64,000 nt of DNA from Psychromicrobium lacuslunae (GTDB lineage: Bacteria; Actinomycetota; Actinomycetes; Actinomycetales; Micrococcaceae), in assembly GCF_000950575.1 (NCBI RefSeq), contig NZ_CP011005.1, forward strand, positions 3,531,719-3,595,718, read 5' to 3'. Of the stretch, positions 27,620 to 38,246 are shown in pieces; the stretch's first letter is position 1; each line of letters begins with the position of its first letter. A model generated the notes under the pieces. The model was given only the letters and a program-made list of their open reading frames with translations, did no database searches and was not told the DNA's origin. A program made the position numbers and the translations under genes.

Positions 27620-28731
27620 AAAATTTCTTTAGTAACTTGAGCGACAAATGGAACAGCCTGCCTCGTCCGCAACAGTGGGCTTTCCTGGCCATTATTGTGG
27701 TGCTGGCCTTCCTGCTTCCGGTGATCAACCCGCCGTTTATCACCACCGAACCTGGCACTAACTTCGCCATTACCTGTGCGCAAATGGCGGTCTACGCCTT
27801 GGTCGCAGTGGGCTTGAACATCGTGGTCGGCTACGCTGGTCTGCTCGATCTGGGCTACGTTGCCTTCTTCGCAGTCGGCTCCTATGTGGCAGCCATGCTG
27901 ACTAGCCCGGATTCGCCGTTCCTGAAGATCCCCTTCCTGTGGACGGTTCCGGTGGCGATGGCGGTGACGATGTTCTTCGGCGTCATTCTCGGCGTCCCGA
28001 CGCTGCGCTTACGCGGAGACTATCTGGCCATCGTGACCCTGGGTTTCGGCGAGATCATCCGGGTGCTGGCCACGATCATCCCCGCGATGCGGGGTCAGGT
28101 TGGCTTCCAAGACGTGGGCCGTCCGCCCGGTGTGGCTGAGGACGGATCACCGCTTTTTGCCAACTCCAATGGTCTGCCCTGGTACTGGCTGACCCTGGTG
28201 GTGATCATCATCGTGCTGCTGCTGGTGGGTAACCTGGAGCGCAGTCGAGTCGGACGGTCCTGGATCGCGATTCGCGAGGACGAGGACGCAGCCGAAATCA
28301 TGGGCGTTCCGGTCTTCAAATACAAGGTCTGGGCCTTCGCGCTCGGTGCCGCAGTGGGTGGCCTGGCCGGGGCATTGTTTGCCGGCCAGATCGGCTTCGT
28401 GAACAATCAAAAGTTCGACGTCGCTACCTCCGTTTTGTTCCTCGCAGCCGTGGTATTGGGCGGAGCGGGTAATAAGGTCGGCGCCATCATCGGTGGCGCA
28501 GTGGTGGCTTATATTCCACTGCGTTTCACCGAGATCGCTCCGTACAAATACCTGATCTTCGGCCTGGCACTGGTTCTGCTGATGATTTTCCGCACCCACG
28601 GCTTGTTAGCCGCTCGTCAACGGCTACTAGCTTACGGTCGAGCGGCCTACGCTCGGCTGCGCAAGAAGCCGGTCGACGGACCGGTGCCAACTGAACTCGG
28701 CGGAACTGAGAATAAGGGGGCAACGGCATGA
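27616..28731 (+). CDS. livM: Branched-chain amino acid ABC importer permease LivM
   Basis: This 371-residue permease has GLNIVVGYAGLLDLGYVAFF, typical of LivM, and the coupling segment SWIAIREDEDAAEIMGV. The C-terminal cytoplasmic tail of about 40 residues is rich in charged residues. The GTG start overlaps the livH stop, and its end overlaps livG by 4 bp, indicating coupled translation. Confidence 0.95.
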   Translation: MKNFFSNLSDKWNSLPRPQQWAFLAIIVVLAFLLPVINPPFITTEPGTNFAITCAQMAVYALVAVGLNIVVGYAGLLDLGYVAFFAVGSYVAAMLTSPDSPFLKIPFLWTVPVAMAVTMFFGVILGVPTLRLRGDYLAIVTLGFGEIIRVLATIIPAMRGQVGFQDVGRPPGVAEDGSPLFANSNGLPWYWLTLVVIIIVLLLVGNLERSRVGRSWIAIREDEDAAEIMGVPVFKYKVWAFALGAAVGGLAGALFAGQIGFVNNQKFDVATSVLFLAAVVLGGAGNKVGAIIGGAVVAYIPLRFTEIAPYKYLIFGLALVLLMIFRTHGLLAARQRLLAYGRAAYARLRKKPVDGPVPTELGGTENKGATA

Positions 28732-29606
28732 GCACCGACTCTGTTGATGAGGCAGCTCTGGCTGAGCAGGGTGTTGATTTGGAAGTTGCTGAAAAGGCTG
28801 CGCCGGATCGGGACTACAAAGTTCAGGTTGGCGATCCGTTGATTCAGGTCCAGAACCTGACCGTGAAGTTCGGCGGCTTGACCGCACTCGATAATGTCTC
28901 TTTCGATATTAAGCGAGGCGAGATTCTCGGCCTGATTGGCCCCAACGGTGCCGGTAAGACCACCTGCTTCAACGCGATGACCGGGGTCTATAAACCCAGC
29001 AGTGGCAAGGTGCTGCTGGAGGGTGGCTCAATTGGCGGCATGCGTCGTCACAAGATCACCCAGATCGGCCTGGCTAGAACCTTCCAAAACATTCGGCTGT
29101 TCCGCGAGATGACGGCACTGGAGAATGTTGTGGTGGGGCTGGATGCGCGGCATCGCACCAGCGTGCTGGGAGCGTTGGTTCGTTCACCACGGCATATCCG
29201 GGAAGAGAAGTCTTCGATTGAACGCGGCATTGCGCTGCTGGAGTTCGTGGGCATTGCTGATCACGGTGAGACGCTGGCGAAGAACCTACCTTACGGTTAT
29301 CAGCGTCGGCTGGAAATTGCCCGAGCGTTGGCCACCGACCCTAAGGTGCTCTGCCTCGACGAACCAGCTGCGGGATTCAACCCTGCAGAAAAAGAGGAAC
29401 TAATGGCCCTGATTCGCACCATTCGCGATGACGGCTACACGGTGCTGCTGATTGAGCACGATATGAAACTGGTGATGGGGGTGACCGACCGGATCGTGGT
29501 GCTGGAGTTCGGTAAGAAGATTGCCGATGGCTTGCCGCACGAGATCCGGGAAGATCCCGCAGTTATTGCTGCCTACTTGGGGGTGCCTGAAGATGACATT
29601 GCTTGA
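28728..29606 (+). CDS. livG: Branched-chain amino acid ABC importer ATPase LivG
   Basis: This 292-residue ATPase has Walker [10 protein letters not shown], a divergent signature in [15 protein letters not shown] and Walker [14 protein letters not shown], the LivG pattern. An acidic N-terminal extension of about 35 residues precedes the ATPase core, longer than in E. coli. It overlaps livF by 14 bp. Confidence 0.95.
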   Translation: MSTDSVDEAALAEQGVDLEVAEKAAPDRDYKVQVGDPLIQVQNLTVKFGGLTALDNVSFDIKRGEILGLIGPNGAGKTTCFNAMTGVYKPSSGKVLLEGGSIGGMRRHKITQIGLARTFQNIRLFREMTALENVVVGLDARHRTSVLGALVRSPRHIREEKSSIERGIALLEFVGIADHGETLAKNLPYGYQRRLEIARALATDPKVLCLDEPAAGFNPAEKEELMALIRTIRDDGYTVLLIEHDMKLVMGVTDRIVVLEFGKKIADGLPHEIREDPAVIAAYLGVPEDDIA

Positions 29607-30306
29607 GCTCAAAAACGTCAATGTATTCTACGGTCGCATTCAAGCGATCAGGGATATGTCCTTCAGCGTGGAGGAAGGCGAAATAGTTTCGCTGATCGGC
29701 GCGAACGGCGCCGGCAAAACCACCACAATGAGGACCATCTCCGGTCTACTGAATCCTGGCTCCGGCTCGATCACCTTCCAGGGCGAGGAGATCACCAAGG
29801 TCAAAGCCCACAGTAGGGTGATTCGCGGAATTTCGCAGGCTCCCGAAGGGCGTGGCATCTTCCCCGGTATGACGGTGATGGAGAATCTCGATATGGGTGC
29901 CTTCGGCCGCTCGGATAAGAGCGGTCTGGCCGCCGATCTGGAGCGAGTCTTCGACCTGTTTCCGCGACTCAAAGAGCGGCAGAAGCAGTTTGGCGGCACT
30001 ATGTCAGGTGGTGAGCAGCAGATGCTGGCGATTGGCAGAGCGCTAATGTCCAGCCCAAAGCTGCTGCTGCTTGACGAGCCGTCAATGGGGCTTGCTCCGC
30101 AGTTTATTCGGCAGATCTTCAACATCATCACGGAGATCAATAAGCAGGGCACCACGATCTTGCTGGTTGAGCAAAATGCCAACCAGGCTTTGGCGAGAGC
30201 GCACCGGGCTTTCGTCTTAGAGACCGGTGAGATCACCCAGAGCGGCACTGGTAAAGAGCTGCTCGCGAACCCAGCGATTAAGGAAGCGTACCTGGGCGTC
30301 GCCTAG
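29593..30306 (+). CDS. livF: Branched-chain amino acid ABC importer ATPase LivF
   Basis: This 237-residue ATPase has Walker A GANGAGKTT, signature MSGGEQQMLAIGRAL and Walker B LLLLDEPSMGLAP. The ATG at 29593 lies inside the end of livG. The longer open frame beginning at 29521 is not homologous and is ignored. It completes the Liv cassette, and a long palindrome follows. Confidence 0.95.
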   Translation: MTLLELKNVNVFYGRIQAIRDMSFSVEEGEIVSLIGANGAGKTTTMRTISGLLNPGSGSITFQGEEITKVKAHSRVIRGISQAPEGRGIFPGMTVMENLDMGAFGRSDKSGLAADLERVFDLFPRLKERQKQFGGTMSGGEQQMLAIGRALMSSPKLLLLDEPSMGLAPQFIRQIFNIITEINKQGTTILLVEQNANQALARAHRAFVLETGEITQSGTGKELLANPAIKEAYLGVA

Positions 30307-30325
30307 CCGTTTCCGGGCAAGCCGC

Positions 30326-30382
30326 CGAGTTCGGAGATCTGCACACTAAACATCGCGTTTAGCGTGCAGATCTCCGAACTCG
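30326..30382. terminator. Bidirectional palindrome between livF and an oxidoreductase gene
   Basis: CGAGTTCGGAGATCTGCACACTAAAC pairs with its complement (one mismatch) around a 5-nt loop. It resembles the palindromes at 1834 and 20167, sharing CGAG...GAGATCTG. It sits between convergent genes. Confidence 0.8.
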
Positions 30383-30391
30383 ATGGGCTGT

Positions 30392-31498
30392 TTAGCGACG
30401 ATCGTTGGGGTAGCTCACGCCGAGCTGGGCCCGCACGCCGTCGAAGAGCCGCATAATTGCGAGTGAGTCTGCCCAGGGCATGGTCGGGCTTTGTTGCAAA
30501 CCCTGCTGAATGCAGCGGGTCACCTCACGCAGCTGATAGGTATAACCGCGGCCGACCGGACTAAAAGTCTCAATCCGTTCCTGCTCCCAGCCAGAGCCAT
30601 TCCAGCCGTAGCGGACGGCCAGTCCCTCTGGATTATGAATTGAGCCAACAGTGCTCAAGACACCGTCGGTGCCACCAAGGTCAGCTTGCCTAGGTCCCTG
30701 CGAGAGCAAGGAGCTCATCAGCTGAGCCTGACCGCCGCCTCGGTAGTCAAGGGTGATTGCGTTCTGTGCGTCAACGCCGAAATCGGTCAAGGTACCGCTG
30801 GCTTGCACCGCATCTGGAGCGCCAAAAACCGCCCAAGCCCAAAGTAAAGGGTAGACGGTCAGGTCCAGTAGTGCACCGCCGCCAGCCTCCGGAGCCCAGA
30901 TCCGCGAGTTCGGATCTTGCGGGGCCGGGAAGCCAACGTCGGCGCGGACCCAGTGAATCTCGCCGAACACCCCGCTACCGACCAATTCCAGTGCGCGCTG
31001 CACGCCTGGGGTAAAGCGAGCCCACATTGCCTCCATCAGGAACAAACCCTTGGACCCGGCCAATTCGATTAATTCCTCGGCCTCGCGGGCATTGATGGTT
31101 AGAGCCTTCTCGCACAGCACGTGCTTACCCGCTTCCAGTGCGGCCTTGGCTACCTCGTAGTGCTGGCCGTGCGGGGTAGCGACGTAGACTACATCCACCT
31201 GCGGGTCGTCGAACATCTGCTGGTAACCGGTGAGGCCCCGCTCGTCGAAGTAGCTGTTCGTCGCACCGAATTTCGCTGCGAAGTCCTCAGCGCTTCGCTG
31301 GCTGCGCGAGGAGGCAGCCTGGATAACAGCATCATCGAGTAAAGCGATATCACTGGTTACCGTGTTGGCAATGGAACCGGTGGAAACGATGCCCCAGCGT
31401 AATGCAGGACCGGTAGCCGCCAGCGGATCAGGGGTACCGTCATCGTACCAGTCGGGGCGGGCAATGTAGGTTGGAGTAGCCGCGTCGTCTGCGTTCAT
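30392..31498 (-). CDS. Gfo/Idh/MocA family NAD(P)-dependent oxidoreductase
   Basis: This 368-residue protein has a Rossmann domain (WGIVSTGSIANTV near residue 34) and the family CEKALTINAREAEELI motif, where the conserved lysine (EKP in most relatives) appears as EKA. The C-terminal alpha/beta domain follows. Likely substrate is a sugar, inositol or related polyol. It is monocistronic and convergent with livF. The specific reaction cannot be called. Confidence 0.9.
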   Translation of the reverse strand: MNADDAATPTYIARPDWYDDGTPDPLAATGPALRWGIVSTGSIANTVTSDIALLDDAVIQAASSRSQRSAEDFAAKFGATNSYFDERGLTGYQQMFDDPQVDVVYVATPHGQHYEVAKAALEAGKHVLCEKALTINAREAEELIELAGSKGLFLMEAMWARFTPGVQRALELVGSGVFGEIHWVRADVGFPAPQDPNSRIWAPEAGGGALLDLTVYPLLWAWAVFGAPDAVQASGTLTDFGVDAQNAITLDYRGGGQAQLMSSLLSQGPRQADLGGTDGVLSTVGSIHNPEGLAVRYGWNGSGWEQERIETFSPVGRGYTYQLREVTRCIQQGLQQSPTMPWADSLAIMRLFDGVRAQLGVSYPNDRR

Positions 31499-31574
31499 GC
31501 GTCCATTCTTTCACTCTGAAGGAAAAACGTTCGCTAGCTTTCCTTTTATCCGCCTGATGGGCAAGTATTGAGCC

Positions 31575-32756
31575 ATGACCGATCATGAAACACCGGCCAC
31601 TACGTCGGCCGAAGCCAAAGACGCCCCGGCGATTCCCTTTGCGCTACGCATTGGCTCTGAATGGGCCTGGAGGTTAGGGGCGATCCTAGTAGTGGCAGCA
31701 GGCCTGATTTGGTTGCTGCGTTTTGTCAGCTTCTTGATCATTCCGGTTCTGGTCGCAGCGCTGCTGGCTGGCCTGCTAATGCCGGTGGTCAGGTGGCTGG
31801 TGCGTCACAAAGTGCCTAGGGGTCTGGCGGTAGCGATTACCGAACTCGGCATGATTGCGGTGGTCGCGGGTGCACTCACCTTGGTGGGGCGGCAATTGGT
31901 TGTGGGGTTCCATGACCTCTGGTCTGAGGCTCTTGTCGGTGTGCAACGCGTGCAGGACTGGCTCTCCACCGGGCCCTTACATCTTTCAGCAACCCAGATT
32001 GACGGCTATCTGCAGCAAGCTGCGAAAGCGCTGGAGGGCAATAGCGACAGCATAGTAAGTGGCGCACTCTCTTTCGGCAGCACAGCCGGTCATTTCGGTA
32101 CCGGGCTGATTCTGGCGCTTTTCATCCTGATTTTCTTTTTGCTGGAAGGTGAGCGGATCTGGCTTTTCCTGGTCGGCCTGATGCCTCGGCGAGCCAGGGC
32201 CGCCACCAATGGTGCGGGTCGCAAGGGCTGGGCCTCAATGGTGAGCTATGTCAGGGTCCAGGTCTTTGTGGCTTTTGTCGATGCCGTTGGCATTGGCGTG
32301 GGGGCCGCGATTTTGCAAGTACCGCTCGCTTTACCGCTGGGCGTGCTAGTTTTCCTCGGTTCGTTTATCCCGATCGTTGGTGCGCTGGTCACCGGTGCTA
32401 TTGCGGTGTTGCTGGCGCTGGTGGCGAACGGTCCGGTGAATGCACTGATCATGCTGATCGTGGTGCTGGCGGTACAGCAATTGGAGAGCCATGTGCTGCA
32501 ACCACTGGTAATGGGTAAGGCGGTTTCGCTGCACCCGGTGGCGGTGATCCTGGCGGTCGCGGCTGGATCCTTCCTGGCTGGTATCCCGGGGGCGCTGTTC
32601 GCAGTGCCGACCCTCGCGGTGGCGAATTCGGCGATCAGATACATTGCCGCGCGCGGTTGGGAGCATGACCCGGCGCTGCACGCGAAGGAGCCTGAGGAAG
32701 ACACCCACGACGCTAAAACTCCCGAGGCGGAGAATCCAGTTACTTCGGCCCAGTAA
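31575..32756 (+). CDS. AI-2E family (UPF0118) transporter
   Basis: This 393-residue membrane protein has about eight helices, including the LGSFIPIVGALVTGAIAVLLAL region and PLVMGKAVSLHP typical of the AI-2E family, and an acidic hydrophilic C-terminus. Members include exporters of AI-2 and Na+/H+ antiporters; the substrate is not predictable. A convergent hairpin follows. Confidence 0.9.
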   Translation: MTDHETPATTSAEAKDAPAIPFALRIGSEWAWRLGAILVVAAGLIWLLRFVSFLIIPVLVAALLAGLLMPVVRWLVRHKVPRGLAVAITELGMIAVVAGALTLVGRQLVVGFHDLWSEALVGVQRVQDWLSTGPLHLSATQIDGYLQQAAKALEGNSDSIVSGALSFGSTAGHFGTGLILALFILIFFLLEGERIWLFLVGLMPRRARAATNGAGRKGWASMVSYVRVQVFVAFVDAVGIGVGAAILQVPLALPLGVLVFLGSFIPIVGALVTGAIAVLLALVANGPVNALIMLIVVLAVQQLESHVLQPLVMGKAVSLHPVAVILAVAAGSFLAGIPGALFAVPTLAVANSAIRYIAARGWEHDPALHAKEPEEDTHDAKTPEAENPVTSAQ

Positions 32757-32806
32757 GAGTTAGTGGGCCGGGTAGGCAGAATTTCGCCCAAGCTGTCATT
32801 GAGAAC

Positions 32807-32844
32807 GTTGAAGGCGGCCTCCCCGAGGGGAGACCGCCTTCAAC
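32807..32844. terminator. Bidirectional terminator
   Basis: GTTGAAGGCGG...CCCC/GGGG...CCGCCTTCAAC forms a hairpin between the AI-2E gene and the convergent sugar-binding-protein gene. Confidence 0.85.
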
Positions 32845-32865
32845 TGAGCTGGCGCGGAAGTGAGA

Positions 32866-33963
32866 TTACTTAGTCAGTGCTTCCAGCGTCGGGTTGTTCT
32901 TATAAGCCTCGGCAGCATTGGCCTTGGTGACGATGACCGGGTCGAGGTACTTGGTCGGAACGTCCTTGGTTCCGTTATTGTCCTTTGACGTGGTCTCCGG
33001 AGTCTTGCCTTCCTGCAGGGCCTTCACCATATCGATAGCGGCGGCGACCAGGTTACTGGTGTCCTTATTAATGGTGGAGTACTGCTCGCCAGCCATAATG
33101 GACTTGACCGACTCAACTTCGGAGTCCTGGCCGGTGACCACCGGGATCGGCTTGCCAGCCTGCTTCACCGAGTTAATGATGGCGCGGGCCAGAGTGTCGT
33201 TCGGGGAGAGCACGCCGTCGAGCGTGGCGCTGCTGTAGGAGCCGGAGAGCAGGGTATCCATCCGCTTCTGCGCATTCTCAGCCTTCCAGCCCGCGGTAGC
33301 GGCCTGGTTCTGAGTGTTCTGGCCGGAAACGATCTTCACCGTGCCGTCGTCGATCTTCGGCTTGAGTACGCTCATTGCTCCATCGAAGAATGGCTTAGAA
33401 TTGGCATCGTCATTGGAGCCGGCAAAGACCTCGATATTGTAGGGTCCGTTCGGCTTCTTTGCTTTCATACCATCGAGCAAAGCCTGGCCTTGCAGTTCGC
33501 CGACCTTGAAATTGTCGTAGGCCACGTAGTAGTCGACGTCGCTGGTGTTCTTCAGATTGCGGTCGTAAGCGATGATGGTCGCCCCGGCATCCTTAGCTTG
33601 CTTGACCTGAGTGCTCAACTGCGAGCCGTCAATCGCACCGACAATGATGACCTTGGCGCCATTGGTGATCATCGAACTGATCTGATTCTGCTGCTCGGTC
33701 ACGCCACCATTGGCGAACTGCACCTCAGGCTTGAAGCCAGCATCCTTCAAGCCGGTATTGAACAGGCCTTCGGCGAGCACCCAGTTTTCCGAGGTCTTCT
33801 GTGGCAGCGCGACGCCAATGGTGGCGTTCTTGTCGAAGCCGGCGGCTGCGCCTGAGCTACTGCCATTGCCGGAATCTCCTCGACCGCCACAGCCGGTCAG
33901 GGCCAGGGCTGAAATCGTCGCGAGAGCCGCAACCGACATTAGCGTCTTTGTTAGTTTCGCCAT
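32866..33963 (-). CDS. Sugar ABC importer, binding lipoprotein (xylose/multiple-sugar type)
   Basis: This 365-residue Peripla_BP_4 protein has a lipobox (LALTGCGG) with Cys about residue 25. IGVALPQKTSENW and IIAYDRNLKNTSDVDYY are typical of ChvE/XylF-like binding proteins for aldoses. It is last of three genes encoding a complete CUT2-type importer with a ROK regulator upstream. The cargo is probably a monosaccharide such as xylose, glucose or galactose. Confidence 0.93.
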   Translation of the reverse strand: MAKLTKTLMSVAALATISALALTGCGGRGDSGNGSSSGAAAGFDKNATIGVALPQKTSENWVLAEGLFNTGLKDAGFKPEVQFANGGVTEQQNQISSMITNGAKVIIVGAIDGSQLSTQVKQAKDAGATIIAYDRNLKNTSDVDYYVAYDNFKVGELQGQALLDGMKAKKPNGPYNIEVFAGSNDDANSKPFFDGAMSVLKPKIDDGTVKIVSGQNTQNQAATAGWKAENAQKRMDTLLSGSYSSATLDGVLSPNDTLARAIINSVKQAGKPIPVVTGQDSEVESVKSIMAGEQYSTINKDTSNLVAAAIDMVKALQEGKTPETTSKDNNGTKDVPTKYLDPVIVTKANAAEAYKNNPTLEALTK

Positions 33964-34000
33964 GATTTTCGCTTTCTTCTCATTAGGGGAACTGCGGGGA

Positions 34001-35281
34001 TTATTTAGCGGAGGTTTCCAACGGGACTTGCTCGTTGGAGGACTGTAGGCCGATTTGCTCCTTGCGGCCGAAGTTCTTCATCATGAGGCCGATCAACGAG
34101 GCACGGCCCTGGGACTTGTTGTAGACATCAATGGCTACTGCCAGCAACAGCACCAGACCCTTAATGATCTGAGTCATATCGGCGCCGACGCTGAGTAATT
34201 GCAGGCCATTGTTCAGCACCGCCATCACCAAGCCGCCGATCATTGAACCCATCACTGTGCCTACGCCGCCGCTGACAGCGGCACCGCCGATGAAGACCGC
34301 GGCAATAGCATCGAGCTCCCAGCCGGTACCGTCGAACGGTCCAGAGGCCGAGGATCGGCCAATGAAGACAATAGCGGCGACCGCCGCGAGCAGCGACATG
34401 TTCATCATCACCAGGAAGTTGACCTTACGACTCTTCACACCGGAAAGTTCTGCCGCGTTACGGTTGCCACCAACGGCATAAACGTGACGACCGAGAATGG
34501 TCTTCGAGGAGATGAAGCCGTAAATCAGCACCAGGATGCCCAGGATGACGCCTGACACCGGGAAAGAGGTTCCCGGTCGTCCGGTGCCAAAACCAATTGT
34601 CGCCAGAATGATCGCGGCGCTCATCAACAGGATACGGACGACGGTGACCCAGGCAGGCGGCACCTCGGCACCGATCTGGATTGACTTGCTCCGAGAGCGC
34701 AACTCACCAAAGATCACGGCTGCCAGTCCGAGCAGGCCAAGAAGCAAAGTTGAGTTATTGAAAAGAGTGTTAGGGCCCCACTCCGGCAGGAAGCCACCGC
34801 CAAGGTACTGGATCTCGGCGGGTACCGGAATAGAGTTCGAGTGCCCGACCCACTGGTTGAGCCCGCGGAACAGTAACATGCCAGCCAGCGTCACGATGAA
34901 TGCCGGGATGCCGACAATGGCCACCCAGAAGCCTTGCCAAGCACCAATTGCTGCGCCGAGCAGCAGCCCGAAGATCACCCCCGCCCACCAGGGGAAGCCC
35001 CAGTCCTGAATACTCAGTGCTACCGCGATGCCGACGAAGGCCGCTACCGAGCCCACTGAGAGGTCGATGTGGCCGGCGATGATCACCAGTACCATGCCGA
35101 TGGCCAGGATCAGCACGTAGGAGTTGCCGTTGATTAGATTCTGCAGATTGAAGGCGGTAAACACCTTGCCGCCAATCAGCCCTCCAGTCATGATCTGGAA
35201 TAGCAGCAACAGCACGATCAGCGCGCCGATCATGCCGAATTGGCGGAGATTGCCGCCGAAGATCTTCTTGAAGTCGTTCAT
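34001..35281 (-). CDS. Sugar ABC importer permease (XylH/MmsB type)
   Basis: This 426-residue CUT2 permease has about ten to twelve helices and the family stretches HIDLSVGSVAAFVG and YAVGGNRNAAELSGVKSRKV. The length over 400 residues fits the GguB/XylH subgroup. It lies 27 bp after the ATPase gene and 37 bp before the binding-protein gene. Confidence 0.94.
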   Translation of the reverse strand: MNDFKKIFGGNLRQFGMIGALIVLLLLFQIMTGGLIGGKVFTAFNLQNLINGNSYVLILAIGMVLVIIAGHIDLSVGSVAAFVGIAVALSIQDWGFPWWAGVIFGLLLGAAIGAWQGFWVAIVGIPAFIVTLAGMLLFRGLNQWVGHSNSIPVPAEIQYLGGGFLPEWGPNTLFNNSTLLLGLLGLAAVIFGELRSRSKSIQIGAEVPPAWVTVVRILLMSAAIILATIGFGTGRPGTSFPVSGVILGILVLIYGFISSKTILGRHVYAVGGNRNAAELSGVKSRKVNFLVMMNMSLLAAVAAIVFIGRSSASGPFDGTGWELDAIAAVFIGGAAVSGGVGTVMGSMIGGLVMAVLNNGLQLLSVGADMTQIIKGLVLLLAVAIDVYNKSQGRASLIGLMMKNFGRKEQIGLQSSNEQVPLETSAK

Positions 35282-35308
35282 CGTTGAGTCCGTTTCCTGG
35301 GGCTTCGC

Positions 35309-36865
35309 TTAGGCGGTCTTCTTAGCGGCGGTCATCAGCTTCATCAGGCTTTCCTGACTAGCATCGTCCTTGTCGAGCACGCCGGTAATGGCGCCCTCGA
35401 AAATGGTGTAAATCCGGTCCGAGAGGCCGAGTAACTCGGGCAATTCAGAGGAGATCACGATCACTCCCTTGCCCTGATCGGCGAGCTTCTGGATGATGCC
35501 GTAGATTTCGTACTTGGCACCAACATCGATGCCACGGGTTGGCTCGTCAAGGATTAGCAAATCGGGATCGGTGAACATCCATTTGGCCAGCACTACCTTT
35601 TGCTGGTTACCGCCGGAGAGCTTCGAGACACCTTCCTCGACGCTCGGCGTCTTGGTGCGCAACTGCTGACGATAATCTTCGGCGACCGAATATTCTTCGT
35701 CGTCGTTGACCACCATATTGTGGGTAATCTTCTTCAGCGCTGCTGCCACCGTGGTGGTCTTAATGTCATCGAGCAGATTCAAACCGAGGCTCTTGCGGTC
35801 TTCGGTCACGTAGCCCAGACCATGGTTGATCGCCTGGCTGACGTTGTGCAGCGTAATTTCCTTGCCGTCCTTGATGATGCTGCCGGAGAGGAAACGGCCA
35901 TAGGAGCGACCGAAGATGGAACGCGCCAATTCGGTGCGGCCGGCACCCATCAGGCCCGCAAAGCCCACGATCTCGCCACGGCGCACCGTGAATGATTCGT
36001 TCTTGCAAACCAGCCGGTCGGAGATCTGCGGATGAGCCACCGTCCAGTTCTTCACCTCGAAGAACACCTCGCCGATATTTGGAGTGTGGTCAGGGAAGCG
36101 AGATTCCAAGGTGCGTCCCACCATGCCACGGATAATCCGGTCCTCGTCCACGCCGTCGGCTTTGACATTGAGTGTCTCAATCGATTTGCCGTCACGAATA
36201 ATGGTGATCGAATCGGCGATGGCCTCAATCTCATTGAGTTTGTGGCTGATCATGATTGAGGCGATGCCCTTACCCTTGAGGCCACGGATCAGATCAAGCA
36301 AATGCTGTGAGTCAGATTCGTTTAGGGCCGCGGTTGGCTCATCCAGGATGAGAAGCTTCACCGATTTGTTCAGAGCCTTGGCGATTTCCACCAATTGCTG
36401 CTTGCCGACACCGATTTCCTTGATCGGGGTATCTGGATCGTCGTTGAGGCCTACCCGGGCCAGCAGGTCGATAGCTCGCCGACGAGCTTCGCCCCAGTTG
36501 ATCACCCCAAAACGAGTGGGCTCATTGCCCAGGAAGATGTTCTCGGTAATCGACAGTTCGGGGATCAGGGCGAGTTCCTGGTGAATAATCACGATGCCAG
36601 CGGCCTCGGAAGCCCGAATGTCCTTGAAGCGGCACTCTTCGGACTGAAAAATAATGTCGCCCTGATAGCTGCCATAGGGGTAGACCCCGGAGAGCACCTT
36701 CATCAGAGTGGATTTCCCGGCTCCGTTTTCGCCGCAGATGGCATGGATTTCACCGGCTCGCACGGTCAGTGAGACATCGGAGAGCGCTTTGACCCCGGGG
36801 AATTCCTTGGTGATTGAGCGCATCTCCAGAATCACTGGAGAAGCAGCAGAAGTGCTGGCTGACAT
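35309..36865 (-). CDS. Sugar ABC importer double ATPase (XylG/MmsA type)
   Basis: This 518-residue protein carries two ATPase domains, the usual CUT2 arrangement. Domain 1 has GENGAGKST and [15 protein letters not shown]. The second is degenerate in its Walker A (GLMGAGRTE) but keeps LSGGNQQKV and [14 protein letters not shown]. It is first gene of the importer operon. A 14-bp motif shared with the ROK gene lies 78 bp upstream. Confidence 0.95.
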   Translation of the reverse strand: MSASTSAASPVILEMRSITKEFPGVKALSDVSLTVRAGEIHAICGENGAGKSTLMKVLSGVYPYGSYQGDIIFQSEECRFKDIRASEAAGIVIIHQELALIPELSITENIFLGNEPTRFGVINWGEARRRAIDLLARVGLNDDPDTPIKEIGVGKQQLVEIAKALNKSVKLLILDEPTAALNESDSQHLLDLIRGLKGKGIASIMISHKLNEIEAIADSITIIRDGKSIETLNVKADGVDEDRIIRGMVGRTLESRFPDHTPNIGEVFFEVKNWTVAHPQISDRLVCKNESFTVRRGEIVGFAGLMGAGRTELARSIFGRSYGRFLSGSIIKDGKEITLHNVSQAINHGLGYVTEDRKSLGLNLLDDIKTTTVAAALKKITHNMVVNDDEEYSVAEDYRQQLRTKTPSVEEGVSKLSGGNQQKVVLAKWMFTDPDLLILDEPTRGIDVGAKYEIYGIIQKLADQGKGVIVISSELPELLGLSDRIYTIFEGAITGVLDKDDASQESLMKLMTAAKKTA

Positions 36866-36942
36866 GAAACATTCCTCCCAGTGGGATAAGCAGCGATGCT
36901 CTCCCCGTGTCTACGTCTGTCTGAAAGTAAACTAGGTCACAG

Positions 36943-36956
36943 TGCTTGTCGTCAAG
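36943..36956 (-). promoter_or_regulatory. Shared 14-bp upstream motif (sugar importer copy)
   Basis: Read on the minus strand, CTTGACGACAAGCA precedes the ATPase gene and recurs exactly at 38247-38260 before the ROK regulator. It contains TTGACG, so it may double as a -35 element overlapping an operator. Confidence 0.45.
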
Positions 36957-37027
36957 TCTTGAACACAACGAGCGTGTAACGGTTTGTTTTGGCAATGGCT
37001 ATTTGAGCTATTTGCCGAGGTGTTGCT

Positions 37028-38224
37028 TTAGGTTGTGGCGTGGATGCCTTGTTGCTGAAAGACCAACGCCGTGCCGCCCAGGGCTTCAGCGCGATTGCCC
37101 ATCGAAGACATCGCCAATTGCGTTGATTCACCAATCAGCGGCACCGAATGACGGATCAGGCCTCGCCTAATCGGTTCGAGCAGGATGTCGCCGAGTTCGG
37201 CAAGCGGTCCGCCAACCACGATCACTTCCGGATTGAGCAGATTGGCGACGTTCGCCATCGCCCGGCCAACTGCTTGGCCGGCGTCGTCGAGGACGCGCAG
37301 GGTGGCTGAATCCCCGCCGATGGCCAGCCGGACAATGTCTTCAGTGGTCACCGGTTTGGCCGCGCCGCGGGAGAGCAGCTCGATCATGATGGCCGTGGAA
37401 GCCACAGTTTCCAGGCAGCCGCGATTGCCGCAGCGGCAGATCAACCCCTGTTCAGAGATGGTGGCGTGGCCGATCTCGCCGGTCACCCCGATGTGTCCGT
37501 AATGTGAGCTACCACCGAGGATTAGGCCAGCCCCGATGCCGCTGCCGATCTTAATGAAAATCAGATCGTTGATTGAGCTGTGCGGCCCCCAGGTGACTTG
37601 CGCCAACGCGCCCAAGTTAGCATCGTTATCGATGTAAACCGGCACCTTGAGCGCACTCTCCAGCAGCTCGAGAATATTAATGCCCACCCATTCCGGCAGG
37701 ATTGCACCTTGCAGCACGGTATTGGTTCGGCTATCGATTGGCCCAGGTATGCCGACGCCTGCGCCGACCACGGCACTGTGTGACAGGCCGGTCTCCTGGA
37801 GTAGTTCCTCGAGCAGTTTGGCGGCAGCTTGGACGCCCTCAAGAGCGAGATGTCCGAGTGGTAGCGGCACCGATCGCTCGGCCAGAATCCGATAATCGAA
37901 GCTGGCAATAATTACCCGAACGTGAGTACGTCCGACATCGATGCCGACCGCGACTGCGCCATCCGAATTGAGGCTCACCGAGACTGCCCGGCGGCCTGAG
38001 CTGGTGGTGGGAGCGGTAGAAACCAGGCCGTCATCGGCCATGATCTTGACGATATTGGAGACGGTCGCGGTGGAGAGTCCGGTCTGTCTGGAGAGTTCGG
38101 CCTGAGTGAGTGAGCCGGCATTGAGCAGTGACTCCATAATGCGCTGCTGATTGCGCTGCCGGAGCGCCGACTGTGACCCAGGGTTGCGCGGGGCTCTGTG
38201 TAAAGAGCGCGGTTCGACCGACAT
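37028..38224 (-). CDS. ROK-family transcriptional regulator
   Basis: This is about a 398-residue regulator with an N-terminal MarR-like helix-turn-helix (LTQAELSRQTGLSTATVSNIV) and a ROK domain with VGIDVGRTHVRV, EIGHATI and the zinc motif CRCGNRGCLET. ROK repressors respond to sugars such as xylose, glucose or N-acetylglucosamine, and this one sits upstream of and parallel to a sugar importer. The start is uncertain: MSVEPRS at 38224 is used, with in-frame alternatives at 38239 and 38290. Confidence 0.9.
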   Translation of the reverse strand: MSVEPRSLHRAPRNPGSQSALRQRNQQRIMESLLNAGSLTQAELSRQTGLSTATVSNIVKIMADDGLVSTAPTTSSGRRAVSVSLNSDGAVAVGIDVGRTHVRVIIASFDYRILAERSVPLPLGHLALEGVQAAAKLLEELLQETGLSHSAVVGAGVGIPGPIDSRTNTVLQGAILPEWVGINILELLESALKVPVYIDNDANLGALAQVTWGPHSSINDLIFIKIGSGIGAGLILGGSSHYGHIGVTGEIGHATISEQGLICRCGNRGCLETVASTAIMIELLSRGAAKPVTTEDIVRLAIGGDSATLRVLDDAGQAVGRAMANVANLLNPEVIVVGGPLAELGDILLEPIRRGLIRHSVPLIGESTQLAMSSMGNRAEALGGTALVFQQQGIHATT

Positions 38225-38246
38225 ATAGGTAGCCTGCATCACTTTA